Assembly (NCBI GenBank): GCA_016699855.1 | Contig: CP064988.1 | Span: forward strand, 3,252,501-3,316,500 | DNA length: 64,000 bases | Source of the DNA: Rhodospirillales bacterium | Lineage (GTDB): Bacteria; Pseudomonadota; Alphaproteobacteria; Reyranellales; Reyranellaceae | Direction of reading: 5' to 3' | Shown here: positions 8,684 through 17,433 of the stretch, piece after piece | How the letters are laid out: every line of letters starts with the position of its first letter | Position numbering within the stretch: the stretch's first letter is position 1 | Position numbers and translations under genes: made by a program | The notes under the pieces: generated by a model | Databases searched by the model: none | What the model was told of the DNA's origin: nothing | What the model saw: the letters and a program-made list of their open reading frames with translations, nothing else

Positions 8684-9589
8684 TCACGCCGACAGCGCGC
8701 GCAGGACGGATTGCCCCGCCCGCCGTCCGTCCGCGATCGCCTCGGCGACGCGCTCGGACGCGCCGGCGCGCGCGTCGCCGGCCGCGAAGAGCGATGGTGC
8801 GCCCGCGCGCATGTCCTCGTCCACCGCGATTCGCGAAGTGGAGTCCTGCGCCAGGGCGCCGGCGGCGAAGCCGAGATCCGGCCGGCGGCCGGCGTAGGCG
8901 AACACCGCGCGGGCCTCCAGGGTCGAACGCCTGCCGTCGCGCTCGATCACCACCGAGTCCAGCCCGTCGGCGCCGTTCAGCGCCACCACGCGCCCCGGCA
9001 CGATGGTGGCGTTGAGCAGCGCCGCGACGTGGTGCGTGCGCGGATCGGCCACGTCCAGCCGCGCGTCGCCGATCGTCAGCGTGACGTGGCCGGAGGTCTC
9101 CGCCAGCTCGACCGCCTCCTGCAGCGCCCATTTGTCCGATCCATCCACGACCACGGTCTGGCCGGCGTAGAGCGGCCCGTCGCAGGCCGCGCAATGCGAC
9201 AGCCCCTTGCCCTCGAACCGCGCCTCGTCGTCGATCCCCAGCCGACCCGGCGCCAGGCCGGTGGCGACAACCACGGCGCGCGCGGTATGGGTCGCGTCGT
9301 CGGTGGCGACGGTCCACGGCCCGCCGCCGCCCAACGACGTCACCTCGCCGAAGCCCATCTCGACGCCGGCGTCGGTGGCGGCTTCGGTCAGCGTCGCGAC
9401 CAGGTCGGGGCCGGTGGTGCCGGGTGCCAGTCCGGGACAATCGTGCAGCGCGGCGAGATTGATCAGCACGCCGCCCGGCCCGACCTTGTCGATGCACAGG
9501 CAGCGCAGCCCGCCGCGCGCCACCGTCTCGGCCGCGCTCAACCCGGCGACGCCGGCGCCGATCACGATCACGTCCCAGGCCTGGTCCAT
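8684..9589 (-). CDS. Thioredoxin-reductase-like FAD-dependent oxidoreductase
   Basis: A 301-residue flavoprotein with the low-molecular-weight thioredoxin reductase layout. The FAD-binding [11 protein letters not shown] (about 11-21) leads, a redox-active CAACDGP (CxxC, near 134-140) lies in the NADPH domain, and a C-terminal '[10 protein letters not shown]' closes the FAD domain. A start at 9589 ([13 protein letters not shown]) is chosen because homology begins there; the frame is open upstream. It is 33 bases upstream of the UGSC selenoprotein gene on the same strand. In Sec-dependent systems such as glycine reductase, a thioredoxin reductase regenerates the reduced selenol, so it probably reduces the UGSC protein. 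Confidence 0.88.
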   Translation of the reverse strand: MDQAWDVIVIGAGVAGLSAAETVARGGLRCLCIDKVGPGGVLINLAALHDCPGLAPGTTGPDLVATLTEAATDAGVEMGFGEVTSLGGGGPWTVATDDATHTARAVVVATGLAPGRLGIDDEARFEGKGLSHCAACDGPLYAGQTVVVDGSDKWALQEAVELAETSGHVTLTIGDARLDVADPRTHHVAALLNATIVPGRVVALNGADGLDSVVIERDGRRSTLEARAVFAYAGRRPDLGFAAGALAQDSTSRIAVDEDMRAGAPSLFAAGDARAGASERVAEAIADGRRAGQSVLRALSA

Positions 9590-9827
9590 GCGTCCCCATC
9601 CTCGCCGCGACGGTCCGCCCGCCGCGCCGCGATGCTTGCCCGCGGCGCCGCCGCGACGCAAGCGGCATGGCCGCCAAATCACGACTTCGCGAGCGGCCGG
9701 ACAGACGGACGTTGTGGATGGCGGCGCCGCTCCGCTACGGTCGCGGCCGACACCGAGTGACGCCGCCGCGACGGCGGCCGTGGGAACCGAACGCGGTCGG
9801 TTCCGTCCGGACGAGAGGAGACGACGC

Positions 9828-10280
9828 ATGCCTGCGCTCAACGTCAACGGCAAGACCTACCAGACCAACGCCGATCCGCGCACGCCGCTGCTGTGGGTGC
9901 TGCGCGACTCGCTCGGCCTGACCGGCACGAAGTACGGCTGCGGCATCTCGCAGTGCGGCGCCTGCACCGTGCACATCGACGGCGTGGCGACGCGCTCCTG
10001 CCAGGTGCCGCTCAGCGCCGTCAGCGGCGCGCGCAAGGTCGTCACCATCGAGGGGCTGGCGGTCAACGGCGTCCTCAGCAAGATCCAGAAGGCTTGGCTC
10101 GACAACGACGTGCCGCAATGCGGCTACTGCCAGAGCGGAATGATCATGGCCGCAGCCGCGCTGTTGAAGTCGACGCCGAAGCCCACCGACGCCGACATCG
10201 ACGCGGCGATGAGCAACATCTGCCGTTGCGGCACCTACCAGGAAGTGCGTGCGGCCATCCACGCCGCCGCCAAGGCCTGA
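9828..10280 (+). CDS. (2Fe-2S)-binding small subunit of a molybdenum hydroxylase (IorA-like)
   Basis: A 150-residue ferredoxin-type subunit of the xanthine dehydrogenase family. The plant-type 2Fe-2S motif is [16 protein letters not shown] (near 45-60) with its distal Cys in 'TRSC'. The second, all-helical cluster domain carries CGYCQSGM and CRCGTY. The length is typical of isoquinoline 1-oxidoreductase alpha subunits. It passes electrons from the molybdenum centre of the next gene product. A GAGAGGAG site sets the start at 9828. It is 13 bases upstream of its partner gene. Confidence 0.92.
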   Translation: MPALNVNGKTYQTNADPRTPLLWVLRDSLGLTGTKYGCGISQCGACTVHIDGVATRSCQVPLSAVSGARKVVTIEGLAVNGVLSKIQKAWLDNDVPQCGYCQSGMIMAAAALLKSTPKPTDADIDAAMSNICRCGTYQEVRAAIHAAAKA

Positions 10281-10293
10281 GGAGGAACGCCCC

Positions 10294-12459
10294 ATGACCG
10301 CGACCGCCACCATCAACCGCCGCTCCCTGCTCACCGCCGCCGTCGCCGCCGGTGGCGGGCTGTCGCTCGGCTTCGGCCTGCCCGGCGCGCGCGACGCCGC
10401 CGCCGCCGAGGTCAAGGAGATCAACGCCTGGGTGGTGATCCATCCCGACGACAAGGTCGTCGTGCGCGTCGCGCGCTCCGAGATGGGGCAGGGCTCGGCC
10501 ACCGGCCTCGCCCAGCTCGTCGCCGAGGAGCTGGAGTGCGACTGGGCGAAGGTGTCGGTCGAGTACCCGACGCCGGGCCAGAACGTCGCGCGCAACCGCG
10601 TGTGGCGCAACTTCTCGACCGGCGGCAGCCGCGGCATCCGCGAGTCGCACCAGTACGTGCGCGAGGCCGGTGCCGCCGCCCGCGACATGCTGGTGCGCGC
10701 CGCGGCCGCCCAGTGGAAGGTGAAGCCCGAGGAGTGCGTCGCGGCGCGCAGCGTCATCACGCACAAGGCCAGCAACCGCACGATCTCCTACGGCAAGGTC
10801 GCCGAGGCGGCCGCCAAGCTCGAGCCGCCCAAGGAGGTCAAGCTCAAGGACGTCAAGGACTGGAAGATCGCCGGCAAGGGTTTGAAGCGGCTGGACACGC
10901 TCGACAAGCTGACGGGCAAGCAGATCTACGGCATCGACCTGCGCCTGCCCAACATGCTGACGGCGTCGATCCGCGACACGCCGGTGCCCGGCGGCAAGCT
11001 GGTGAGCTACGACGCCGCCAAGGTCGAGGGCATGCCCGGCGTGAAGAAGGTGGTGAAGGTCGGCGACAGCGCCGTGGCCGTGGTGGCCGATTCCTACTGG
11101 TCGGCGCGCAACGCCCTGCAGGCCCTGCCGGTCGTGTGGGACGGCGGCGCCAACGCCAAGGTGTCGAGCGCCCAGATCGCCGAGACGCTGAAGGAGGGCC
11201 TGACGGCCGAGCAGGCCTTCGTCGGCAACAAGGCGGGCGACGCCAAGGCGGCGATCGCCGGCGCGGCGAAGAAGGTGGAGGCTGTCTACAGCTACCCCTA
11301 CCAGCACCACGTCACGATGGAGCCGATGAACGCCACCGCGCTCTACACCGCCGACAAGTGCGAGGTGTGGTGCCCGACACAGAACGGCGAGGCGGCGCTG
11401 GCCGCCGCCGCCGCCGCCGCCGGCCTGCCGATCGCCAAGTGCGAAGTGCACAAGATGCTGCTGGGCGGCGGTTTCGGCCGTCGCGGCCGCTCCGACTACG
11501 TCACCCAGGCGGTCGACATCGCCAAGCAGATGCCCGGCACGCCGGTGAAGCTGGTGTGGTCGCGCGAGGAGGACATGACGCACTGCCAGTACCATCCGGT
11601 GACGCAGTGCAAGATGACCGGCGCGCTCGACGCGCAGGGCAAGCTCGTCGGTCTGCACATGCGCGTCTCCGGCCAGTCGATCCTGGCGTCGCTGCTGCCG
11701 CAGAACCTGCAGAACGGCATGGATCCGGTGGTGTTCCAGGGCCTCAACCCCGGCGGCGCCGAGTCGGCGTTCGGCTACGACATCCCGAACCTGCTGGTCG
11801 ACCACGCGATGCGCAACCCGCACGTCGTGGCCGGCTTCTGGCGCGGCGTGAACACCAACCACAACGCCATCTACGTGGAGTGCTTCATGGACGAGCTGGC
11901 GCGCGCCGCCGGCAAGGATCCGCTGGAGTTCCGCCGCGCCATCCTCAAGCCCAAGCACCGCGCGGTGCTCGAGGCGGCGGCGGCCAAGGCCGGCTACGGC
12001 AAGGCGCCGAAGGGCCGCTTCCACGGCCTCGCCCAGGTGATGGGCTTCGGCAGCTACGTCGCGGCCTGCGCCGAGGTCTCGGTCAGCGACGACGGCACGC
12101 TGAAGATCCACCGCATCGTCGCGGCCACCGATCCCGGCGTGGCGGTCAACCCGGCGCAGATCGAACGCCAGGTCTCGGGCTCGTTCGTCTACGGGCTGTC
12201 GGCGGCGCTCTACGGCGAGATCACCGTCAAGGACGGCGCCATCGAGCAGACCAACTTCGACAGCTACAACATGATGCGCATGGACGAGATGCCGAAGGTC
12301 GAGTCGGTGATCGTGCCGTCGGGCGGATTCTGGGGTGGCGTCGGCGAGCCGACCATCGCCGTGGCGGCGCCGGCGGTGCTCAACGCCATCTTCGCGGCGA
12401 CCGGCAAGCGGATCCGCTCGCTGCCGCTGATGAACCATGATCTAAAGAAAACCGCCTGA
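10294..12459 (+). CDS. Molybdopterin-binding large subunit, isoquinoline 1-oxidoreductase beta-like
   Basis: A 721-residue large subunit of the xanthine dehydrogenase family. It starts with a Tat-like signal (NRRSLLTAAVAAGGG, about 7-21) ending in an Ala-rich cleavage region, so the enzyme is probably exported folded with its small subunit. The body shows 'GGGFGRRGRSDYVTQAVDIA' near residue 390 and a C-terminal 'GGFWGGVGEPTIAVAAPAVLNAIFAATGKRIRSLPL', where the Glu is the expected catalytic glutamate. These features fit IorB-type enzymes that hydroxylate N-heterocycles or aldehydes and feed cytochromes. The small cytochrome c at 12540 may be its electron acceptor. Substrate unknown. Confidence 0.9.
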   Translation: MTATATINRRSLLTAAVAAGGGLSLGFGLPGARDAAAAEVKEINAWVVIHPDDKVVVRVARSEMGQGSATGLAQLVAEELECDWAKVSVEYPTPGQNVARNRVWRNFSTGGSRGIRESHQYVREAGAAARDMLVRAAAAQWKVKPEECVAARSVITHKASNRTISYGKVAEAAAKLEPPKEVKLKDVKDWKIAGKGLKRLDTLDKLTGKQIYGIDLRLPNMLTASIRDTPVPGGKLVSYDAAKVEGMPGVKKVVKVGDSAVAVVADSYWSARNALQALPVVWDGGANAKVSSAQIAETLKEGLTAEQAFVGNKAGDAKAAIAGAAKKVEAVYSYPYQHHVTMEPMNATALYTADKCEVWCPTQNGEAALAAAAAAAGLPIAKCEVHKMLLGGGFGRRGRSDYVTQAVDIAKQMPGTPVKLVWSREEDMTHCQYHPVTQCKMTGALDAQGKLVGLHMRVSGQSILASLLPQNLQNGMDPVVFQGLNPGGAESAFGYDIPNLLVDHAMRNPHVVAGFWRGVNTNHNAIYVECFMDELARAAGKDPLEFRRAILKPKHRAVLEAAAAKAGYGKAPKGRFHGLAQVMGFGSYVAACAEVSVSDDGTLKIHRIVAATDPGVAVNPAQIERQVSGSFVYGLSAALYGEITVKDGAIEQTNFDSYNMMRMDEMPKVESVIVPSGGFWGGVGEPTIAVAAPAVLNAIFAATGKRIRSLPLMNHDLKKTA

Positions 12460-12539
12460 CGGGTCCGCCGCCGGGGCGCTCGCGCCGCCGCGGCGGCGCG
12501 ACGTCCGCCGCGGCCACGCCGGAAGGAGGCGCGATCGCC

Positions 12540-12836
12540 GTGCGCTGGTTGCCGATCGTCCTGCTGATCGCCGCGTCGGCGCCGGCCGCGCGCGCGGCGC
12601 CGCCGCCCGACGGGCCGGCGCTGGCGTCGGGCTGCTCCGGCTGCCACGCCGTGTCGAGATCGGTCGAGACGCCGGTGCCGCGCATCATCGGCGTCGAGCC
12701 GGCGCGCATCTCGGCCGCGATGCGCGAGTTCCGCGCCGGCGACCGGCCGGGCACCGTCATGGGCCGCATCGCCAAGGGCTTCACCGACGCCGAGATCGAC
12801 GCCATCGCGGTGTGGCTCGGCGCGCAGCGCGACTGA
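12540..12836 (+). CDS. Small class I c-type cytochrome (FccA-like)
   Basis: A 98-residue precursor with a cleavable signal peptide (MRWLPIVLLIAASAPAARA) and one heme site, CSGCH (about residues 34-38). A Met ligand is available in 'GTVMGRIAKGF' near residue 60. The GTG start at 12540 is supported by GGAAGGAGG. It ends 11 bases before the sulfide-dehydrogenase flavoprotein gene, the usual position of fccA, so it is most likely the cytochrome subunit of flavocytochrome c. It could also serve the molybdenum hydroxylase upstream. Confidence 0.82.
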   Translation: MRWLPIVLLIAASAPAARAAPPPDGPALASGCSGCHAVSRSVETPVPRIIGVEPARISAAMREFRAGDRPGTVMGRIAKGFTDAEIDAIAVWLGAQRD

Positions 12837-12847
12837 CCGGCGACGCC

Positions 12848-14113
12848 ATGCCCCCGCACTCGCTCCCGCGCCGCGCCTTCCTCGCCACGACCGCCGTCGC
12901 GGCTCTGCCGCGCGTGGCGGTGGCGCAGGGGCCGGCGCGGATCGTCGTGATCGGCGGCGGCTTCGCCGGCGCGGCCTGCGCGCGCGCGCTCAAGACGCTC
13001 GATCGCGCCCTGTCGGTCACGCTGGTCGAGCCGAACGCCGTCTTCATCGCTTGTCCATTCAGCAACGCCGTCATCGCGGGCATGCGCGAGATCGAGGCGC
13101 AGCGCTTCGGCTACGACGGCGTCCGCCGCGCCGGCGTGACCGTGGCGCGCGCGACTGCCACCGAAGTCGACGCCACCGCTCGGCTCGTGACGCTCGACGA
13201 CGGCACGCGGCTTCCCTACGACCGTCTGGTCGTCGCCGCCGGCATCGACCTCAGGTGGGACGCGCTGCCGGGCTACGACGAGGCCGCGTCGACGCGCATG
13301 CCGCACGCCTGGAGGGCCGGCGAGCAGACGTCGCTGCTGCGGCGGCAGCTCGAGGCGATGGACGACGGCGGCGTCGTGGTGATGTCGGCGCCGGCCAACC
13401 CGTTCCGCTGCCCGCCCGGTCCGTACGAACGCGCCAGCCTGGTGGCGCACTATCTCAAGACCCGCAAGCCGCGCTCGAAGCTCCTTCTGCTCGACGCCAA
13501 GGACGCGTTCTCCAAGCAGCGTCTGTTCACCGGCGCCTGGAAGGCGCTCTATCCCGCCATCGTCGAGTGGGTGCCGCTGTCGAAGGGCGGCAAGGTGGCG
13601 TCGGTCGATCCCGGCGCCATGACGCTCACCACCGACTTCGCCACCCACAAGGCCGCGGTTGCCAACGTGATCCCGCCGCAGCGCGCCGCGCGGATCGCCG
13701 CGACGGCCGGTGTGGCCGACCGGTCGGGCTGGTGTCCGGTCGATCCGGTGTCGTTCGAATCGACGCTGCGGCCGGGCGTCCACGTGATCGGCGACGCCGC
13801 GATCATGGGCGCGATGCCGAAATCGGCGTTCTCCGCCAACGCGCAGGCGCGGATCTGCGCCGCCGCCATCGTGGCGCGGCTGGCCGGCCGCGAACCGGTC
13901 GAGCCGCGGCCGGTCAATACCTGCTACAGCCTGGTCGCGCCCGACCGCGGCATCTCCGTCGCCGGCGTCTACCGGCCGGTCAACGGCCAGCTCGCCGACA
14001 TCCCCGGCGCCGGCGGCACCAGCCCGCCCGACGCGTCCGAGGATGTCCGCGTCCAGGAGGCGCGCTACGCCGAGGCGTGGTTCCGCACCATCACGACCGA
14101 CACGTTCGGCTGA
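12848..14113 (+). CDS. fccB: Flavocytochrome c sulfide dehydrogenase flavoprotein subunit (FccB/SoxF-like)
   Basis: A 421-residue periplasmic flavoprotein. The N-terminus is a Tat-type signal (PRRAFLATTAVAALP, about 7-21). FAD binds at GGGFAGAAC (about 36-44). Cys69 in 'FIACPFSN' corresponds to the residue that can carry covalent FAD in flavocytochrome c. The redox cysteines are probably those in 'FRCPPGPYE' and 'NTCYSLV'; the latter starts the C-terminal FCSD domain. The family oxidises sulfide to sulfur and passes electrons to FccA. Its stop at 14111-14113 directly precedes soxX, so it belongs to the sulfur-oxidation operon. Confidence 0.9.
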   Translation: MPPHSLPRRAFLATTAVAALPRVAVAQGPARIVVIGGGFAGAACARALKTLDRALSVTLVEPNAVFIACPFSNAVIAGMREIEAQRFGYDGVRRAGVTVARATATEVDATARLVTLDDGTRLPYDRLVVAAGIDLRWDALPGYDEAASTRMPHAWRAGEQTSLLRRQLEAMDDGGVVVMSAPANPFRCPPGPYERASLVAHYLKTRKPRSKLLLLDAKDAFSKQRLFTGAWKALYPAIVEWVPLSKGGKVASVDPGAMTLTTDFATHKAAVANVIPPQRAARIAATAGVADRSGWCPVDPVSFESTLRPGVHVIGDAAIMGAMPKSAFSANAQARICAAAIVARLAGREPVEPRPVNTCYSLVAPDRGISVAGVYRPVNGQLADIPGAGGTSPPDASEDVRVQEARYAEAWFRTITTDTFG

Positions 14114-14114
14114 G

Positions 14115-14723
14115 ATGATGGGTGCGCCGTCCCGCTCCTCGCGGCGCGCGTCCGGCGTGCTTCGCGAAGCCGCTCCCCCCGACCTACTCCCCTCATGCGA
14201 GGGGAGCGGGGTTACGAGTCCGCGCCCCGCGAAGGCGGGGGGAGGAAGGGACCCGTCGCGTAGCGATGGGAAGGCGAGGAGCTTCGTTGCCGCGTTCGCG
14301 CTGTCGCTTGTCGCTAGCGCGGCGCCCGCCGTGGCCCAGGACGGCTTGCGGCCCTATGTCGTGGTCGACGACGCGATCCCCGTGTCGCTGACCGGCGTGG
14401 CCGGCGATCCGGCGCGCGGACGCGCCATCGTGGCGAACCGCCAGATCGGCCTCTGCCTGCTGTGCCATAGCGGCCCGATCGCCGAGGAACGGTTCCAGGG
14501 AACCGTGTCGCCGACCTTGGCCGGGGCGGGATCGCGCTGGTCCGAGGGCCAGCTGCGCTTGCGCATCGTCGATCCGAGGCGCTTCAATCCCGCCACGATC
14601 ATGCCGTCCTACTACCGGACGGCCGACCTGACCCGGGTCGCGCGGGCCTTCGCCGGCAAGCCGATCCTGACGGCCGAGCAGGTCGAGGACGTGGTGGCGT
14701 ATCTCGTGACGCTGAAGGATTGA
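14115..14723 (+). CDS. soxX: Sulfur oxidation c-type cytochrome SoxX
   Basis: The mature part is a monoheme SoxX: heme motif CLLCH (near residue 116) and Met ligand in 'IMPSYY'. SoxX pairs with SoxA to load thiosulfate onto SoxY. The N-terminus is odd. The only in-frame ATGs are at 14115/14118, and about 50 codons derived from a palindromic repeat separate them from the secretion signal (RSFVAAFALSLVASAAPAVAQ). An alternative is a non-ATG start close to the signal. Thus the 202-residue length exceeds that expected for SoxX. It lies 1 base after fccB and 1 base before soxY. Confidence 0.82.
   Translation: MMGAPSRSSRRASGVLREAAPPDLLPSCEGSGVTSPRPAKAGGGRDPSRSDGKARSFVAAFALSLVASAAPAVAQDGLRPYVVVDDAIPVSLTGVAGDPARGRAIVANRQIGLCLLCHSGPIAEERFQGTVSPTLAGAGSRWSEGQLRLRIVDPRRFNPATIMPSYYRTADLTRVARAFAGKPILTAEQVEDVVAYLVTLKD
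14160..14285. repeat. Palindromic repeat inside the 5' part of soxX
   Basis: Paired elements 'ctcccctcatgcgaggggag' and 'cgccccgcgaaggcgggg', then 'cccgtcgcgtagcgatggga', match the repeat found between genes at 18.4, 35.4 and 48.6 kb. Here the repeat lies in an open frame, between the fccB stop and the SoxX signal sequence. Confidence 0.65.
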
Positions 14724-14724
14724 G

Positions 14725-15226
14725 ATGACGACGCGTTTCCGCGATTCCGCGAACCACCGCGCCCCGACGCGGCGGGATTTCGTCGCGCGCGGCGGCGGCG
14801 GCGCTGGGCGGCGGCGCGCTCGCCGTGGCGGTCGCGGCGCCGGCGCGGGCGACTCCGGAATCGATGCGCGCCGCGGTCCTCGAGGTGACGCGCGGCGTGG
14901 CGCCGCGCGAGGGCCGCGTCTCGCTCGACCTGCCGCCGCTGGTCGAGAACGGCAACGCGGTGCCGCTGACCGTGTCGGTCGAGAGTCCGATGACGGCCGC
15001 CGACCACGTGCGCGCCATCCACGTGTTCAACGAGAAGAACCCGCAGCCGCACGTGTTCGCCGCGACGATCGGTCCGCGCGCCGGCCGCGCCGTCATCTCG
15101 ACCCGCATCAAGCTGGGCGACTCGCAGCGCATCGTCGCCATCGCCGAGACCAGCGACGGCGTTTTCTGGACGGCGGGTGTCGACGTCATCGTGACGCTGG
15201 CGGCGTGCCTCGAGGAGCTGACCTGA
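14725..15226 (+). pseudogene. soxY: Sulfur carrier SoxY, frame disrupted in the Tat signal
   Basis: SoxY carries sulfur intermediates on a C-terminal cysteine. From the ATG at 14725 the first frame encodes a Tat n-region (APTRRDFVAR). After a GC repeat at 14782-14803 the signal's hydrophobic part (ALGGGALAVAVAAPARA) and the whole mature protein (about 120 residues) continue in the next frame to 15226. One base lost, or two gained, explains it. A GTG start at 14825 would remove the signal and is unlikely. The C-terminus reads TLAACLEELT, not the classical GGCGG arm, though it keeps one cysteine. The stop overlaps the soxZ start (TGATG). It may be functional if the shift is an assembly error. 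Confidence 0.75.
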
Positions 15227-15546
15227 TGACCGGCGCCCTCATCAACGTGCCCCGGACCGCGCGCCCGGGCGAGATCGTCGAGATCAAGACGCTGGTGTCG
15301 CATCCGATGGAGACGGGATTCCGCGTCGGCACCAACGGCACGCTGATCCCGCGCGACATCATCGGCGAGTTCCAGTGCCTCTACAACGGCGAGGAGGTGT
15401 TCCGCATGCGGCTGTCGCCGGCCATCGCCGCCAATCCGTTCGTGTCGTTCTCGACGGTGGCGACCGAAAGCGGCACGCTGCTGTTCCGCTGGACCGGCGA
15501 CAAGGGCTTCACGCTGGAGCAGAGCGCGTCGATCACCGTCGGATGA
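15226..15546 (+). CDS. soxZ: Thiosulfate oxidation carrier complex protein SoxZ
   Basis: A 106-residue SoxZ with the typical immunoglobulin-like strand pattern and conserved 'KTLVSHPMETGFR' near residue 18. It forms the SoxYZ heterodimer that carries sulfur-sulfonate adducts. It has no signal peptide of its own and is normally exported together with the Tat signal of SoxY, which makes the soxY frame disruption relevant. The start overlaps the soxY stop by one base and its stop overlaps the soxA start (ATGA), so the three genes are translationally coupled. Confidence 0.9.
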   Translation: MTGALINVPRTARPGEIVEIKTLVSHPMETGFRVGTNGTLIPRDIIGEFQCLYNGEEVFRMRLSPAIAANPFVSFSTVATESGTLLFRWTGDKGFTLEQSASITVG

Positions 15547-16325
15547 TCCCGGCGTGGCGGACGGCGGTGGCGCTGGGGGTGGCGCTGGCTTTCGCCGGCA
15601 CGGCGGTCGTGGCGCAGCTCCGCCTCGAGGAGCGCCGCTCCGGCTACGCCGACATGGGCCCGGCGCTGCGCGCCATGCAGGACGACGACGCGGCCAATCC
15701 CGCGATGTTGTGGGTGTTGGAGGGAGCGGCGCTGTGGGCGCGCGTGGCGGGCGCCGCCGGAAAGTCCTGTGCCGATTGCCACGGCGCGCCTGAATCGATG
15801 ACCGGCGTCGCCGCGCGCCATCCCGCCTTCGACGCCGCGATGGGGCGGCCCGTCACGCTTGAGCAACGCGTCAACGCCTGCCGCGTCGAGCGGCAACAGG
15901 CGCCGGCGCTGGCGCCGGAGAGCCGCGAATCGCTGGCGCTGACGGCGTTGATCGCGAAGCAGTCGCGCGGCGCGCCGCTGGCGCCGCCGGACGATCCCCG
16001 GCTCGAACCGTCCGCCGCCAGCGGCGCGGCGCTGTTCGAGCGGCGGCAAGGGCAGCTCAACCTGTCCTGCGCCATCTGCCATGATGACAACCACGGCCGT
16101 AAGCTCGGCGCCGCCACCATCCCGCAGGGCCATCCCACCGCCTATCCACTCTACCGGCTGGAATGGCAGGGCGTTGGTTCCCTGGCGCGCCGGCTGCGCA
16201 ACTGCATGATCGGCATGCGCGCCGAGCCCTACGCCTACGGATCGCCCGAATACGTCGATCTGGAGCTGTTCCTCGCCCGCCGCGCCCGCGGCATGCCGTC
16301 CGAGGCCCCCGGCGTGAGGCCATAG
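15543..16325 (+). CDS. soxA: Diheme c-type cytochrome SoxA
   Basis: A 260-residue periplasmic cytochrome with an N-terminal hydrophobic signal (VALGVALAFAGTAVVA). Two heme motifs are present, CADCH (near residue 76) and CAICH (near 176), so it is the diheme type. The active-site cysteine is in 'RLRNCMIGMRAEPY' near residue 220; in SoxA this Cys is a persulfidated heme ligand. SoxAX couples thiosulfate to SoxY. The length suits the family. It overlaps soxZ by 4 bases. No soxB, soxC or soxD follows in this window. Confidence 0.9.
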   Translation: MIPAWRTAVALGVALAFAGTAVVAQLRLEERRSGYADMGPALRAMQDDDAANPAMLWVLEGAALWARVAGAAGKSCADCHGAPESMTGVAARHPAFDAAMGRPVTLEQRVNACRVERQQAPALAPESRESLALTALIAKQSRGAPLAPPDDPRLEPSAASGAALFERRQGQLNLSCAICHDDNHGRKLGAATIPQGHPTAYPLYRLEWQGVGSLARRLRNCMIGMRAEPYAYGSPEYVDLELFLARRARGMPSEAPGVRP

Positions 16326-16381
16326 CGCCGCGCGCGGATCGGCTATAGTCCGGCGGCGTTTCCGTCCGGCGTGGAGTTCCA

Positions 16382-17395
16382 GTGATCCGTCTGTCCGTCC
16401 TCGACCAGTCCGTCGCCGTCGCCGGCCGTCCGCACGACGTGTCGATCCGCAACACCGTGTCGCTGGCGCGGCATTGCGAGACGCTGGGCTACGACCGGTT
16501 CTGGGTGTCCGAGCACCACAACCACCCGACCATCGTCGGCACCGCGCCGGAGATCGTCATGGCGGCGATCGCGGCCACGACGGAGCGCATCCGGGTCGGC
16601 AGCGCCGGCATCATGCTGCCGCACTACGCGCCGTTCAAAGTCGCGGAGCAGTTCCGCGTGCTCGACGCGCTGGCGCCCGGCCGCATCGACCTCGGGTTGG
16701 GCCGCGCGCCCGGCTCGGACGGGTTGACGGCCTACGCGTTGAACCCGATGGCGGCCGAGCGGCCGGAGCAGTTCCCGTCGGACGTGCGCGATCTGATGGC
16801 GTGGGTGCACGGCGAACCGCTGGCCGCCGGCCATCCGTTCGCCAAGGTGCTGGCCTTTCCGCGCACCGACACCGCGCCGGAGTTCTGGATCCTCGGCAGC
16901 TCCGACTTCGGCGCCCAGGTCGCCGCCCATTTCGGGCTGCCGTACTGCTTCGCGTGGTTCTTCGCCGAGGGCGCCGGCGGCGAGCGCGCGATGGAGCTCT
17001 ACCACCGCACCTACCGCCCCAGCGAGCGCCACCCCGAACCGCGCGGCGCGCTGTGCGTGTGGGCGCTGGCCGCCGACAGCGAGGCCGACGCGCAGTTCCA
17101 TTTCAACTCGCGCATCCGCACGCGGCTGAACCGCGACAAGGGCATGCTCACGCCGCTGGGCGCGCCGGACGCGTCCGACGCCGCGCCGCGCGACGCCGGC
17201 GAGATGGCGAAGGCCGAGCGCATGCGGCGCGACGGCTTCGTCGGCACGCCGGACGTGGTGCGCAAGCGCATCGAGGAGCTGGCCGCGCGGGTGCAGGCGA
17301 AGGAGATGGCCGTCGTGACGTGGACCTACGACGAGGCGGTGCGCCGCCACAGCTACGCGCTTCTCGCGCGCGAGTTCGGAATGGTCCCGGCCTGA
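16382..17395 (+). CDS. LLM class flavin-dependent oxidoreductase
   Basis: A 337-residue luciferase-like monooxygenase of the single-component group (MsnO8-like). It opens MIRLSVLDQS, and has 'YDRFWVSEHHNHPTIVGTAPEI' near residue 40 and 'GSAGIMLPHYAPFKVAEQFRVLDAL' near 75, both typical of this subgroup, with 'GRIDLGLGRAPGSD' following. The GTG start at 16382 has a GGAG site. Such enzymes use FMNH2 and O2; the substrate cannot be told. It is followed by an SMP-30-type gene on the same strand. Confidence 0.9.
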   Translation: MIRLSVLDQSVAVAGRPHDVSIRNTVSLARHCETLGYDRFWVSEHHNHPTIVGTAPEIVMAAIAATTERIRVGSAGIMLPHYAPFKVAEQFRVLDALAPGRIDLGLGRAPGSDGLTAYALNPMAAERPEQFPSDVRDLMAWVHGEPLAAGHPFAKVLAFPRTDTAPEFWILGSSDFGAQVAAHFGLPYCFAWFFAEGAGGERAMELYHRTYRPSERHPEPRGALCVWALAADSEADAQFHFNSRIRTRLNRDKGMLTPLGAPDASDAAPRDAGEMAKAERMRRDGFVGTPDVVRKRIEELAARVQAKEMAVVTWTYDEAVRRHSYALLAREFGMVPA

Positions 17396-17433
17396 GCGCC
17401 GGCGCCTCGACCAAACGGGAGGGAGACGACACC

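Noticed and set aside
14825..15226. SoxY starting at a GTG at 14825
   Set aside because: It would begin inside the hydrophobic core of an export signal whose Tat motif is visible upstream in another frame.
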